Notes under the pieces: model-generated
Seen by the model: the letters and a program-made list of their open reading frames with translations, nothing else
What the model was told of the DNA's origin: nothing
Databases searched by the model: none
Shown: positions 17,426 through 25,188 of the stretch, in pieces
Layout of the letters: every line of letters begins with the position of its first letter
Numbering within the stretch: position 1 is the stretch's first letter
Program-made: the position numbers and the translations under genes
Assembly (NCBI GenBank): GCA_945877805.1
Contig: CAMCSM010000013.1
Span: 1 to 43,525 of the forward strand
Reading direction: 5' to 3'
From: Methylacidiphilum caldifontis
GTDB taxonomy: Bacteria; Verrucomicrobiota; Verrucomicrobiia; Methylacidiphilales; CAMAQI01
DNA: 43,525 nucleotides

Positions 17426-17572
17426 TAGCTGGATAGCTTTTTAGCGATGAGGTAGAAGATCGCAGGTTAAATCCGATTTCTCCCGCGGCAGCGCGGCGAC
17501 GCGGCGTAATCCGAGTGACAAAGAAAATGCATTTTTAACCACTAATCCACACTAATTAACACTAATTTCGGA
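17426..17572. repeat. Composite repeat, copy 2 (about 147 bp)
   Basis: It starts TAGCTGGATAGCTTTTTAG and continues with GATGAGGTAG, CCGATTTCTCCCGCGGC, GACGCGGCGTAATCCGAG, AATGCATTTTTAACCACT and AACACTAATTTC. The block order matches copy 1 at 13584-13731. Facing inverted units follow at 17580-17595 (TTTCTGCGCCTCCTGC) and 17635-17670 (GTGTGAATTCGTGGTTAAAA). Confidence 0.65.
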
Positions 17573-17679
17573 ATTTCAAATTTCTGCGCCTCCTGCCCCA
17601 AGTTTTGTATACGGGCTACGGTAAATAATCTTAAATTCGTGTCGATTTGTGTGAATTCGTGGTTAAAATTTGCCCTTAC

Positions 17680-17832
17680 CTCATTAATCGAAAAGCTCGC
17701 TGTGACTGCCTAATCGTACCAATCGTTGGAGGAACCCAGACGACCTACACCTATCAAAGTGGAACTGATGCAGCGACGATCATCTTTAAAAATAATCATG
17801 TCACTGAAAAACGCGGATCCTTTAAGCCTTAA
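17680..17832 (+). pseudogene. Possible remnant of a small secreted or lipoprotein gene
   Basis: The frame ending at 17832 reads VGGTQTTYTYQSGTDAATII and FKNNHVTEKRG, which looks like real protein (a beta-strand C-terminus as in small SmpA/OmlA-like lipoproteins). The sequence just upstream (17680-17715) gives protein-like residues only in another frame (IEKLAVTA). This suggests a truncated and frameshifted gene. No start or signal peptide is visible. The family guess is weak. Confidence 0.3.
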
Positions 17833-17870
17833 ACCCAAATTTTGCAATAGACATCTTCTCTTCCAAAATT

Positions 17871-17942
17871 TTCCTCATCTCCGTCCCGCATATGCGGGAT
17901 CGGAGTGAGGCCGATTTCTCCTTCCTCCGAAAGCTTTCGGAG
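17871..17942. repeat. Two mini-palindromes
   Basis: TCCCGCATATGCGGGA (17884-17899) is a perfect 16-bp palindrome set inside a wider imperfect stem (CCTCA..CTCCG / CGGAG..GAGG, 17871-17910). CTCCGAAAGCTTTCGGAG (17925-17942) is a perfect 18-bp palindrome. GGTTCCTTCC follows at 17945-17954 and TTTGAAGGGGAAT at 17957-17969; both recur elsewhere in the window. Apart from repeats and the possible gene remnant, 17284-18036 holds no gene. Confidence 0.8.
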
Positions 17943-18036
17943 TTGGTTCCTTCCTGTTTGAAGGGGAATTCCATTGAGAGATATTTAATTTTCAATCTCG
18001 ACGAATGAATCTTTTTTCGCTTTTGTAGATTCTCTT

Positions 18037-19524
18037 GTGAATTGGAATTCTCCTGATCTACGTCAAAATTTTGTCTATCGAGCTCTGATCTGCTTAGGTT
18101 TTGGACTCCTTTGTGCCCTTCTTATTCTTTCCTCTTTTTTTCAAAAAATCGATACCGTACTCGTCGATCAAATGATTCTCCTTCGCAATGGAATTCATAC
18201 CCCCTCCCCAGCAGAAAACCTCATCACTGTGGTTGTGGACCAAACCGCAATCACCCCCGGAACCTCCGTTTTTGCCTCAGAATGGAATCAAGGGGGATGG
18301 CTGACACGCAATAACTGGATCGTGAGCCTTGACCTGATCAAAGATTATCACAAGCCTCGGGTCATTGCGTTAGATGTCGGATTAGGGGAATCGCCGACGA
18401 TTGCGATGGCAGCCCCTCATCCCATGATTCCTCAGGACTCTTTTGAACGGGTTCGACGACTTCAAGACCTCATTCAAAGCGGTAATCTCGACCTCCAAAA
18501 GAAGTTTTGGGAATTAGCAGAAAGAAGACAGCTTGGAATGGAAGCCCCTCTTCCGGTACTTGGAGTCGAACTTATTCCGAATGGTCGAATTGAACGTCCG
18601 ATCACCCAAGCCGCGGCCCGTGATCTTTTGTTGAAAACCGTTGTTCAGTCCTGCAAAATTCCGGAGGGATGCGTCCACGGTAAGTTTAAATCGACCCCAC
18701 TTTCCTTAGATAAAATTGAGATGAAACTTCCTCCTCAGGAGATTCTTGCCGCCCCTTTACTGATCGGTTTCAATCTCCCAAATAGTGACCCAGAGAGGAT
18801 TCCGCTCCTGATCCCTATTGCCATCCAACAAAACCCGGAACAAATTGTTTATGTTCCGACCTTTACCTTAGTCACCTATCTTGCTTCGAAAGATATTTCA
18901 ATTCGTGGAATTTCCCCAGTCGGTTCCGGCTCCCCCTCCCTCCAAGTGGTTCCGGGGCGGTTTATTCAAATTCAAAAGGGCTCTGAAATTATTGAAATTC
19001 CGATCGATAGCACCGGATCGATGAGAATGAATCCCCGCCGTCAATTCAGCGATTTAGCCCCTACCCCATTCACTGCCTTTATTGAGGATGGATTGATCGC
19101 CTCACAAAGAGTTTCAGAGGGACGCACAAGCAATCTTCAAAATAAAACTATTTTTATTACCCGTTCCTACAATCGCGAAGAGAGCGAAAAAGCGGAATTT
19201 GAATGGACAGCCTTAGATATGCTCTATCGCCAAGATTTTCTTAAAAAACTCGACCCCTTTTTTCAAGGAATGATCTGTATTTGCGTGAGTCTCTTAGCCC
19301 TTTTCTTTTGTACCGTCATATCCGATCACTGGCACACCCTTGGATTTGTTGTCTTGACGATTCTTTACCTCGATGCGGTCATTATCCTCTTTTGGAGCGC
19401 AGGACTCCTCCTCCCCTTCTTCCTCCCCATGCTCCTCATTTTTGTGATTCAACGACTCACGGCAATCCCAAGACATGAGGGCTATTCGATCCCCGAAACT
19501 GAAATCGCAGATATCAAAGATTAA
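18037..19524 (+). CDS. Standalone CHASE2-domain membrane protein
   Basis: 495 residues. An N-terminal membrane segment (about 15-35) is followed by a large extracytoplasmic domain opening IDTVLVDQMILLRNG and LITVVVDQTAI, with PRVIALDVGLGE, which is the CHASE2 sensory-domain pattern (viDiDd.sl...aviglDi). Three closely spaced membrane segments follow at about 407-480, again typical of CHASE2 proteins. The usual output domain (kinase or adenylate cyclase) is absent; only about 15 hydrophilic residues follow. It may signal through a partner or be a truncated receptor. The start is GTG 18037, with no strong Shine-Dalgarno. Confidence 0.75.
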   Translation: MNWNSPDLRQNFVYRALICLGFGLLCALLILSSFFQKIDTVLVDQMILLRNGIHTPSPAENLITVVVDQTAITPGTSVFASEWNQGGWLTRNNWIVSLDLIKDYHKPRVIALDVGLGESPTIAMAAPHPMIPQDSFERVRRLQDLIQSGNLDLQKKFWELAERRQLGMEAPLPVLGVELIPNGRIERPITQAAARDLLLKTVVQSCKIPEGCVHGKFKSTPLSLDKIEMKLPPQEILAAPLLIGFNLPNSDPERIPLLIPIAIQQNPEQIVYVPTFTLVTYLASKDISIRGISPVGSGSPSLQVVPGRFIQIQKGSEIIEIPIDSTGSMRMNPRRQFSDLAPTPFTAFIEDGLIASQRVSEGRTSNLQNKTIFITRSYNREESEKAEFEWTALDMLYRQDFLKKLDPFFQGMICICVSLLALFFCTVISDHWHTLGFVVLTILYLDAVIILFWSAGLLLPFFLPMLLIFVIQRLTAIPRHEGYSIPETEIADIKD

Positions 19525-19557
19525 GGCTTCTTGCCATTTAATGGAGAAAAAAGAGTC

Positions 19558-19615
19558 TCTAAGGAAAGCATGAATGCAGGAAAAATAAAATTCCTGCATT
19601 CATGCTTTCCTTAGA
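19558..19615. repeat. Perfect 25-bp inverted repeat with 8-nt loop
   Basis: Arms 19558-19582 and 19591-19615 are exact reverse complements (TCTAAGGAAAGCATGAATGC plus AGGAA, and its complement), with AAATAAAA between. It lies between the convergent CHASE2 and lexA genes and could terminate both transcripts, though there is no long T-run right after the stem. A diverged relative of the arm lies at about 31211-31240. Confidence 0.9.
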
Positions 19616-19660
19616 AAATTTGTATTTATTCTCTTAGTACCAAGAAGGAACCGATTAATC

Positions 19661-20296
19661 TTAAGCAAAGGTACGAATCACCCCGACGAGAACTCCCTGT
19701 ACCGATAAACTCTCGATCGGCTCTAAATCAGGGAAAAGCGGATTTTCAGCTTTCAAAAAATAACGAGATCCTTTTTTAATCAAGCGCTTCAAAGTGTTCT
19801 CTCCATCCATCAACGCTGCGACGATATCCCCCGCTTTCGCCTCTTTCTGCTCTAAAATAACGATATCTCCCGAGAGAATCCCTGCCCCAATCATACTCTC
19901 GCCACGAACACGAACGGCAAAGGCCTTCGCTGGGGATCGGATCCCTAAAGAGGCAGGAGAAAGATCTAACATTTCATCCGGCTCTGCTCCGAGTGGATCG
20001 GTCAATCCTGCCGGAATTCCTGAAAAAAGCGGTATTTGAATCAGACGCTCCACAGGGGCGGCCTTCGCTTTCGGTTGTTCCGCTAGGAAAATACCACGGG
20101 CTTTGGTATGACGAATCACTTTTTTAGCCGCCTCAAGCTTTTCTAAAAAATAGGTAACGGCTCGAGGACTTTTAAACTTACAGTGATCTTGAATCTCCCG
20201 AACCGTTGGAGGCCGAGAGTTTCCCTCTTGGTAGTTTTCAATAAAATCCAAGATCATTTGTTGTCGATGAATAGAGGAAGGGCGCATAATTTTCAT
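19661..20296 (-). CDS. lexA: LexA-type SOS repressor (S24 peptidase family)
   Basis: 211 residues. The winged-helix N-terminus (about 8-70) has ILDFIENYQEGNSRPPTVRE and KFKSPRAVTYFLEKL, the LexA_DNA_bind pattern. The C-terminal S24 domain shows the Ala-Gly self-cleavage bond in GIPAGLTDP (A96-G97), the catalytic serine in VRGESMIGAGILSGD (S134) and the catalytic lysine in ENTLKRLI (K170). It would repress DNA-damage genes and cleave itself on RecA filaments. The ATG is at 20294-20296, with another in frame at 20285-20287. An imperfect palindrome upstream is a likely autoregulatory operator. Confidence 0.9.
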   Translation of the reverse strand: MKIMRPSSIHRQQMILDFIENYQEGNSRPPTVREIQDHCKFKSPRAVTYFLEKLEAAKKVIRHTKARGIFLAEQPKAKAAPVERLIQIPLFSGIPAGLTDPLGAEPDEMLDLSPASLGIRSPAKAFAVRVRGESMIGAGILSGDIVILEQKEAKAGDIVAALMDGENTLKRLIKKGSRYFLKAENPLFPDLEPIESLSVQGVLVGVIRTFA

Positions 20297-20302
20297 GATT
20301 CA

Positions 20303-20330
20303 TTTGGATAATGTTATTCTTTTGGATAAC
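20303..20330. promoter_or_regulatory. Candidate LexA operator upstream of lexA
   Basis: GTTATTCTTTTGGATAAC (20313-20330) is an 18-bp near-palindrome (GTTAT-x-C-N4-G-x-ATAAC), and its TTTGGATAA half repeats at 20303-20311, an 18-bp spacing. It ends seven bases from the lexA start. LexA genes are nearly always autoregulated, so a self-operator is expected here; the motif itself is inferred from symmetry alone. Confidence 0.5.
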
Positions 20331-20442
20331 AGTCAAGAGTAATCATCCCGAACCTTTACCGTGCTGCTTTTTAAGGAAGCGATCGGGAGTTTACTATTGA
20401 TCGATTTCTTTATTTCACTGGAAATGGGAAGGAACCATTTTT

Positions 20443-21378
20443 TTATTCAGATTTGATTCCTAATACCCCACGGAGTTCCTTGATCCAACCCTCAAACTGC
20501 GGATGGTCTGGCGCCTTGGAGATGATACTAAACATTAAATTTACCGCTTTATTTTGAAACCCAAAGACTTTTAAATCCTGCGCTTGAGTCCACCGCAGGG
20601 AAAGAAGTTCATTTTCATGAGTAAATTTTTGCTCATTACTCATGGAATCATACTTGGTCTTCAGATCAAACCACTCGATTCTCTTTTCCCAAAGATTAAA
20701 TAAACGAGCATTCTTAAGTCCTCGATAGTGACTCATTAACAGCTTTTCTAAAATCTGTTCGGAATTTGAAAGATTGATATCCCATCCTTTTGTCTCTTTC
20801 AATAAAAGCTCTAAACGATAGGCTTTTGCGAAGTAACTTCCTGAAAGAGCGGTGCTGATCGCCTTTTTAAAATTATCTCCACTTTTTTTACCCTCTTTTT
20901 TCTCTACTTTTTCGCTGGCACTGAGAAGTTTATAATTTTCAATCTCAAAACAAAGAGCAACCAAACTATCCTCAAGCTCAGTAATCTCCGTTTTTTGATA
21001 AGCCTTGATCCATAATTGAAAAAATTGTAACTGAAATAAAAGCCCTTTTTTGAAGTTTTTATCTCCCAGCATCTCCGCATTATTTGTTTTCCACTCATTC
21101 CATTCATTCGAATCGAGTGCCTTCCCTTCAAAATCAACTTTCCGTACACAGGACTGATAAAGCTTCACCGCCGACTCCCCCGAGTCTACCGCCGCACTTA
21201 AATCTTGAACAAACGAGCCAAAATCACCCTCAAGTGCCTCCTTTTGTTTTTGTTCCAGTTGCAGGAGTAATTTCTTAATCGCTTCAAGATCAATCTTACT
21301 ATCATCTTTAAGCTCTTCTCCGAGGATCAAAGGCATCATTAAAAGACAAATCAAAATAACTTGTAAGAATTGAGGCAT
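20443..21378 (-). CDS. Secreted protein of unknown function
   Basis: 311 residues. The N-terminus, MPQFLQVILICLLMMPLILG followed by EE, is a signal peptide likely cleaved after about residue 20. The rest is charged and mainly helical, with a coiled-coil-like stretch (KLLLQLEQKQKEALEG) and a basic KKEGKKSGDNFKK segment. I do not recognise the family. It lies between lexA (same strand, 146-bp gap) and the divergent ACT-domain gene. Confidence 0.65.
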   Translation of the reverse strand: MPQFLQVILICLLMMPLILGEELKDDSKIDLEAIKKLLLQLEQKQKEALEGDFGSFVQDLSAAVDSGESAVKLYQSCVRKVDFEGKALDSNEWNEWKTNNAEMLGDKNFKKGLLFQLQFFQLWIKAYQKTEITELEDSLVALCFEIENYKLLSASEKVEKKEGKKSGDNFKKAISTALSGSYFAKAYRLELLLKETKGWDINLSNSEQILEKLLMSHYRGLKNARLFNLWEKRIEWFDLKTKYDSMSNEQKFTHENELLSLRWTQAQDLKVFGFQNKAVNLMFSIISKAPDHPQFEGWIKELRGVLGIKSE

Positions 21379-21748
21379 GAGTTTTATTTACCTTGAACAA
21401 ATAAAATAGCAAACCCTCCTTTTACCCAAATCCTTCCATAAGAAAATTTTGGTTCCCCTTTTCAAAAGAATTAAGAACACTTTTAGGAGCCGACTCCAAA
21501 AGGGTTTGAAGGAGATCTGATCCCGCAGCAGCGCATGGGCGTCAACTTTAGCTCCTTCTCATGGGGCGAACCTTCAAAAAAACCTTGTCTCACGCGAAGG
21601 CGCGACGTACGCAACGTTTAAATCCCTACCTCCCCTTTTTTTATGAATGAGACAAGGAGACTCCGAGGTTGATTCCTTAGGTTTATCTCATTTTTTTACA
21701 AAATTAAATCCTTTACGATTGATTTCATGCTTTTATATTCAACAGATT

Positions 21749-22210
21749 GTGTCAGTTAAAACCGTTGAAGATACCCACGACCATAAAGTCATCCAATTTT
21801 CTGTCTTTTTAGAAAATAAAGCCGGAAAACTTCTCGATATCGTCTCCCTTTTTGGACAATACAACGTTCATGTCGTTGCCCTCACCATCCTTGATACCGT
21901 CGATTGCTCGGTGGCGCGCCTTGTCGTCGATGATCCGGATCTCGCCCGTTCTCTTTTCCAAGAACATGCCCTCGCCTTTTGCGAAGCGAATCTGGTTGTC
22001 GTCGAACTCCCGAGCAGTGCCTCCGATCTCCGAAATGTGCTCAAGGCACTTCTCCAAGCCGAGGTCAATATTCACTTCACCTACTCCTTTTTGACCCGCC
22101 CCCGCGGAAAAGCGGCCCTCGCGATGTGCGTCGAAGATGAGGAATGTGCCACGAAAGTCCTCCTTCAAAATCAGTTCAAAGTCCTCTCCCAAAAAGACAT
22201 TACACGCTGA
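21749..22210 (+). CDS. Two-ACT-domain protein
   Basis: 154 residues from GTG 21749 (the open frame reaches ATG 21647 but the extra N-terminus is not ACT-like). The first ACT-type domain begins VIQFSVFLENKAGKLLDIV followed by SLFGQYNVHVVALTILDTVD; the second is LVVVELPSSASDLRNVLKAL then LQAEVNIHFTYSFLTRPRGK and AALAMCVEDEECA. ACT domains bind small ligands such as amino acids; no catalytic domain is attached, so this is probably a regulatory protein. The lycopene cyclase gene follows seven bases downstream, so they are likely co-transcribed, though a functional link is unclear. Confidence 0.72.
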   Translation: MSVKTVEDTHDHKVIQFSVFLENKAGKLLDIVSLFGQYNVHVVALTILDTVDCSVARLVVDDPDLARSLFQEHALAFCEANLVVVELPSSASDLRNVLKALLQAEVNIHFTYSFLTRPRGKAALAMCVEDEECATKVLLQNQFKVLSQKDITR

Positions 22211-22217
22211 TTCCGAC

Positions 22218-22943
22218 GTGACCTATCTTCAATTCCACTCCCTTTTTAATCTCCCTCCACTCCTCCTCTTTCTTTATCTCCAAAAAGAGCACCCCCCCCA
22301 GCTCGCAGAAATGCTCTGCTTAGGACTCCTCTTTCTTGCCGTCGGACTCTTTACCTCCCCTTGGGACAATGCGGCGGTCAAAAAAGGGATCTGGGGATTT
22401 CCCGATCATCAACACCGTTTTAAAATCAACTATCTGCCCATTGAGGAATATCTCTTCTTTTTCATTCAAACCGTTCTCGTAATTCTCTCGACTCGTTGGG
22501 CTTACCTCACCTTCCCCTCTCTATCGCTCCACCTCGAAACGACTCTCACTCCGCTCAAAGGAGTGATGTGCCTCTTGTTGTTTCTTATTTGGTTTTTCCT
22601 CGGACGATCTCTTCATCAAAAACCGCTGGCCCCTCGATGGAACTATACGGTTCATCTCTTCCTGTGGTTCAGCCCCCTTATTCTCCTTCAGTGGATAATC
22701 GGCTACGAACTCTTTGCCCCACGACTTCCCTTTCTCCTGCTCCTCAGTATGGCCTGGGGCCTCTACTACACCCTTTGCGATTTAGTTGCGACCGCTCAAG
22801 GAATCTGGCATTTTGATTCCCAACAAATCCACGGGACTAAAATCCTGAATATACTTCCTTGGGAAGAATCGGCCTTCTTCTGGATCACCAGCCTCCTCGT
22901 TGCCCAATCCTATATTCTTCTTCTCCCTGCCTCACTGCGATAA
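22218..22943 (+). CDS. Lycopene cyclase (CrtYc/CrtYd-type, fused)
   Basis: About 242 residues from GTG 22218, seven bases after the ACT gene stop (an earlier in-frame ATG at 22137 would overlap it). It has two homologous halves, each with a W-x(n)-GIW block followed by PxEE: WDNAAVKKGIW with LPIEEYLFFF, and ATAQGIW with ILPWEESAFFW. This matches heterodimeric CrtYc/CrtYd lycopene beta-cyclases, here fused, as in CarR-type enzymes. About six or seven membrane segments are visible. It would cyclise lycopene ends in carotenoid synthesis; ispH, in the precursor pathway, is 14 kb away. No other carotenoid gene is in the window. Confidence 0.82.
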   Translation: MTYLQFHSLFNLPPLLLFLYLQKEHPPQLAEMLCLGLLFLAVGLFTSPWDNAAVKKGIWGFPDHQHRFKINYLPIEEYLFFFIQTVLVILSTRWAYLTFPSLSLHLETTLTPLKGVMCLLLFLIWFFLGRSLHQKPLAPRWNYTVHLFLWFSPLILLQWIIGYELFAPRLPFLLLLSMAWGLYYTLCDLVATAQGIWHFDSQQIHGTKILNILPWEESAFFWITSLLVAQSYILLLPASLR

Positions 22944-22960
22944 ACTCACATCGCTTTTTT
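22937..22960 (+). terminator. Candidate Rho-independent terminator after the lycopene cyclase
   Basis: GCGAT, an 8-nt loop, ATCGC, then TTTTTT (22955-22960). The stem overlaps the stop codon of the cyclase and the T-run reaches the end of the convergent sigma-factor gene. The five-pair stem is short, so activity is uncertain. Confidence 0.4.
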
Positions 22961-23971
22961 AAAACGATTAAAAGAGTCCCTCTTCATCCGATCGATCGCC
23001 ACCATCACCTCAAGCGGTTCAATCTGCATCCCACTCTCCATCTGACTCGTCCAACGAAACCCTGAAATGGCACGCTCCATCACCGTCAACCCCTTTAGAT
23101 GCTCCGCGAGTCGAGCGGCGATTTTCTCTCGCTCCATTCGCTCAAAAGGGGCCGCCCCCTCAGATCCAATCACACTCTCCAAAGTATCCCCCTCCTCGCC
23201 ATCACCATCGAGCGGTAAATCAAGAGAGGTCACGGTCAAATAAGATCCTTGAAGCTCCTCCAACTTTTCTACACTGTACCCCAAAAAGTCGGCAATCTCC
23301 TCTGGAAAAGGCTCACGACCAAACTTTGCCGTAAGCTCTGCGGTCGCCTTATCGAGCCGAGAGATCTCCTTATAGTGCTGAGCAGCAGGGGAAACGACAC
23401 TTTGACGGCGCACGCTGTACATCACAAAATCACGCATCCAAATTTTTGCGTAATTCGCAAAAGAGGTTCCTCTCTCCGGGTCAAAGCGCTCACAAGCACG
23501 TATCAATCCAATAAAGGCCTGCGACTGCAACTCCTCACGATCTAAAAGAGAGGAGCAATAACGATTCGCAACCCATCCGGTAAAATCGACATAACGAAGA
23601 CAAACTTCATTGCGAATTTCGATCGATTTTTGGTAAACCTGATTCCACTTCGTCGCCGCTTTTCCTTTGGCCTTTTCGGCGGCGAGGCGCGGCTCTTGCC
23701 AGCAGTCACTCCAAACATTTCCGGCTTCGAGCACCGTCAAAATTTCACTTGCACTCGATTCAGGATTTAAAAGAAGCTGATCCAGCTGCTCAAGTCCCTT
23801 GATTGAAAATATTTTCTTTTTGATCTCCAATTGATCCGAGGCCAAGAGCCAGAGACGAAGCCGATGACGAGCCTCAGGGACTTCAAACAAAAGAAGTTTC
23901 TCCTGTTTTAAAAGTGTTTGAAATTCTTGAAGCTGTTTTAGATCAAGGGCTGTATCAATCTTTTTTGCCAT
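22946..23971 (-). CDS. Sigma-70 family RNA polymerase sigma factor with degenerate region 4
   Basis: 341 residues. Region 2 is clear: LLDREELQSQAFIGLIRACE, RFDPERGTSFANYAKIWMRD and FVMYSVRRQS. Region 3 follows with GREPFPEEIADFLGYSVEKL. The C-terminus begins like region 4 (HLKGLTVMERAISGFRW) but lacks the usual helix-turn-helix (LEEIG..LGvsreRVRQIE), ending instead in VMVAIDRMKRDSFNRFKKAM. The N-terminal 130 residues are helical and unrecognised. -35 recognition may be altered or absent. It lies 12 bp downstream of galK on the same strand and converges with the lycopene cyclase. Confidence 0.8.
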   Translation of the reverse strand: MAKKIDTALDLKQLQEFQTLLKQEKLLLFEVPEARHRLRLWLLASDQLEIKKKIFSIKGLEQLDQLLLNPESSASEILTVLEAGNVWSDCWQEPRLAAEKAKGKAATKWNQVYQKSIEIRNEVCLRYVDFTGWVANRYCSSLLDREELQSQAFIGLIRACERFDPERGTSFANYAKIWMRDFVMYSVRRQSVVSPAAQHYKEISRLDKATAELTAKFGREPFPEEIADFLGYSVEKLEELQGSYLTVTSLDLPLDGDGEEGDTLESVIGSEGAAPFERMEREKIAARLAEHLKGLTVMERAISGFRWTSQMESGMQIEPLEVMVAIDRMKRDSFNRFKKAM

Positions 23972-23983
23972 CGCCTCCTCCTT

Positions 23984-25051
23984 CTATAAAACAGTGGCCC
24001 CATCCGAGGCACTTGAGACCAAGCATTCCGTTCCCTTCCAGGCTTGAGTCATTTTTTTGGTAAATGATTCCACCGCCGCAGTCTCCACTAAATTAAGTGT
24101 CGCTCCCCCAAATCCCCCCCCACTGAGTCGACCCCCAAGAGCTCCTTTCACTTTTTGAGCCGCCGCCACTAAAAGATCGAGCTCTTTACAAGAGTTCTCA
24201 AAGTTCTCGATCGAACTCTGATGGGAGTCCCACATCAATTGACCAAAACGGGCGATCTCTGATTTTTCAAGTGCCTTTTCCGCTTGAAGCACCCGATCGA
24301 TCTCTCCCACCACATGACGAGCCCGCTTTAAAGCAATGACAGGAAGTTTAGCTGCATTTTTTTCTAAAAATTCCGGAGTCACATCACGAAGTGCTTTCAC
24401 CCCAAGTAATCTGGCCGCCGCCTCACAAGACTCCCGACGTTCATTGTACTCTCCCGTAACCAATGCATGTTTCACTTTCGAATTGGCAATCACAAATTGC
24501 GTCCCCAACGGAATCGGAATATTCCGCACTTCAAAAGTCCGACAATCGATTCGAATCAAATGATCTTTCTTTCCAAATAAACTCGAAATCTGATCGAGCA
24601 ACCCACACCTCACCCCCACATAATAATGCTCCGCCGCCTGCCCTATTTTAGCCAGCTCAAGCTTATCGAAAGAAGTCTGATAAAGTTGCTGCAAGAAAAG
24701 TCCCGTCGCAACCTCCAACGCCGCACTACTACTGAGACCCGCCCCCATTGGAAGATTACTTGAAATCTCCATCTCAAACCCTTTTGCAGGAAGCCCCCGC
24801 TTGATAAATTGATCGTAAACCCCGAGAACATAGTTCGCCCACTCATTCGATGATTGCGGGCGAACCTCCGCAATATCGAGGATCATCTCCTCTCCCAAAT
24901 CGGTCGCCACTAATTTAATCTTCCCATCATGACGCACTCCCCCCTTCACCGTTGTCCCACGATCGACCGCGATCGACATCACAAGCCCCTCATTATAATC
25001 GGTGTGATTTCCTAATACTTCCGCTCGTCCTGGGGCATAAACTTGAATCAT
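23984..25051 (-). CDS. galK: Galactokinase-family (GHMP) kinase
   Basis: 355 residues. The three GHMP motifs are present: the N-terminal PGRAEVLGNHTDYNEGLV (7-24), the ATP-binding PMGAGLSSSAALEVATG in mid-protein and GGRLSGGGFGGATLNL near the C-terminus. The catalytic-aspartate region reads VRCGLLDQISSLFG. It would phosphorylate galactose at C1 in the Leloir pathway. The motif that is usually GEHTDYN reads GNHTDYN (N15), replacing a conserved acidic residue near the sugar site; specificity for galactose is therefore not certain. The sigma-factor gene follows 12 bp downstream. Confidence 0.85.
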   Translation of the reverse strand: MIQVYAPGRAEVLGNHTDYNEGLVMSIAVDRGTTVKGGVRHDGKIKLVATDLGEEMILDIAEVRPQSSNEWANYVLGVYDQFIKRGLPAKGFEMEISSNLPMGAGLSSSAALEVATGLFLQQLYQTSFDKLELAKIGQAAEHYYVGVRCGLLDQISSLFGKKDHLIRIDCRTFEVRNIPIPLGTQFVIANSKVKHALVTGEYNERRESCEAAARLLGVKALRDVTPEFLEKNAAKLPVIALKRARHVVGEIDRVLQAEKALEKSEIARFGQLMWDSHQSSIENFENSCKELDLLVAAAQKVKGALGGRLSGGGFGGATLNLVETAAVESFTKKMTQAWKGTECLVSSASDGATVL

Positions 25052-25188
25052 AACCGTTCAAAAAGCCATTTTTATGAAAAAACAAAAGCAGAAAATTCAT
25101 AAAAATAGGTTTCATAAGATAATTTAATAGCTTGAGCGAGATAAGAATCCCTTTTGACAGGAGCCTCCCCTCAATGTAACTTAATTTC

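Noticed and set aside
13427-18036. Integron cassette array
   Set aside because: No attC-type inverted core sites (GTTRRRY/RYYYAAC) and no integron integrase are visible; genes are on both strands.
13427-18036. tRNA or att sites marking a prophage or integrative element
   Set aside because: No tRNA cloverleaf, integrase or phage gene is visible in or beside the island.
21809-22192. Antisense frame over the ACT-domain gene
   Set aside because: The plus-strand frame has clear ACT motifs; the antisense translation does not resemble a protein family.
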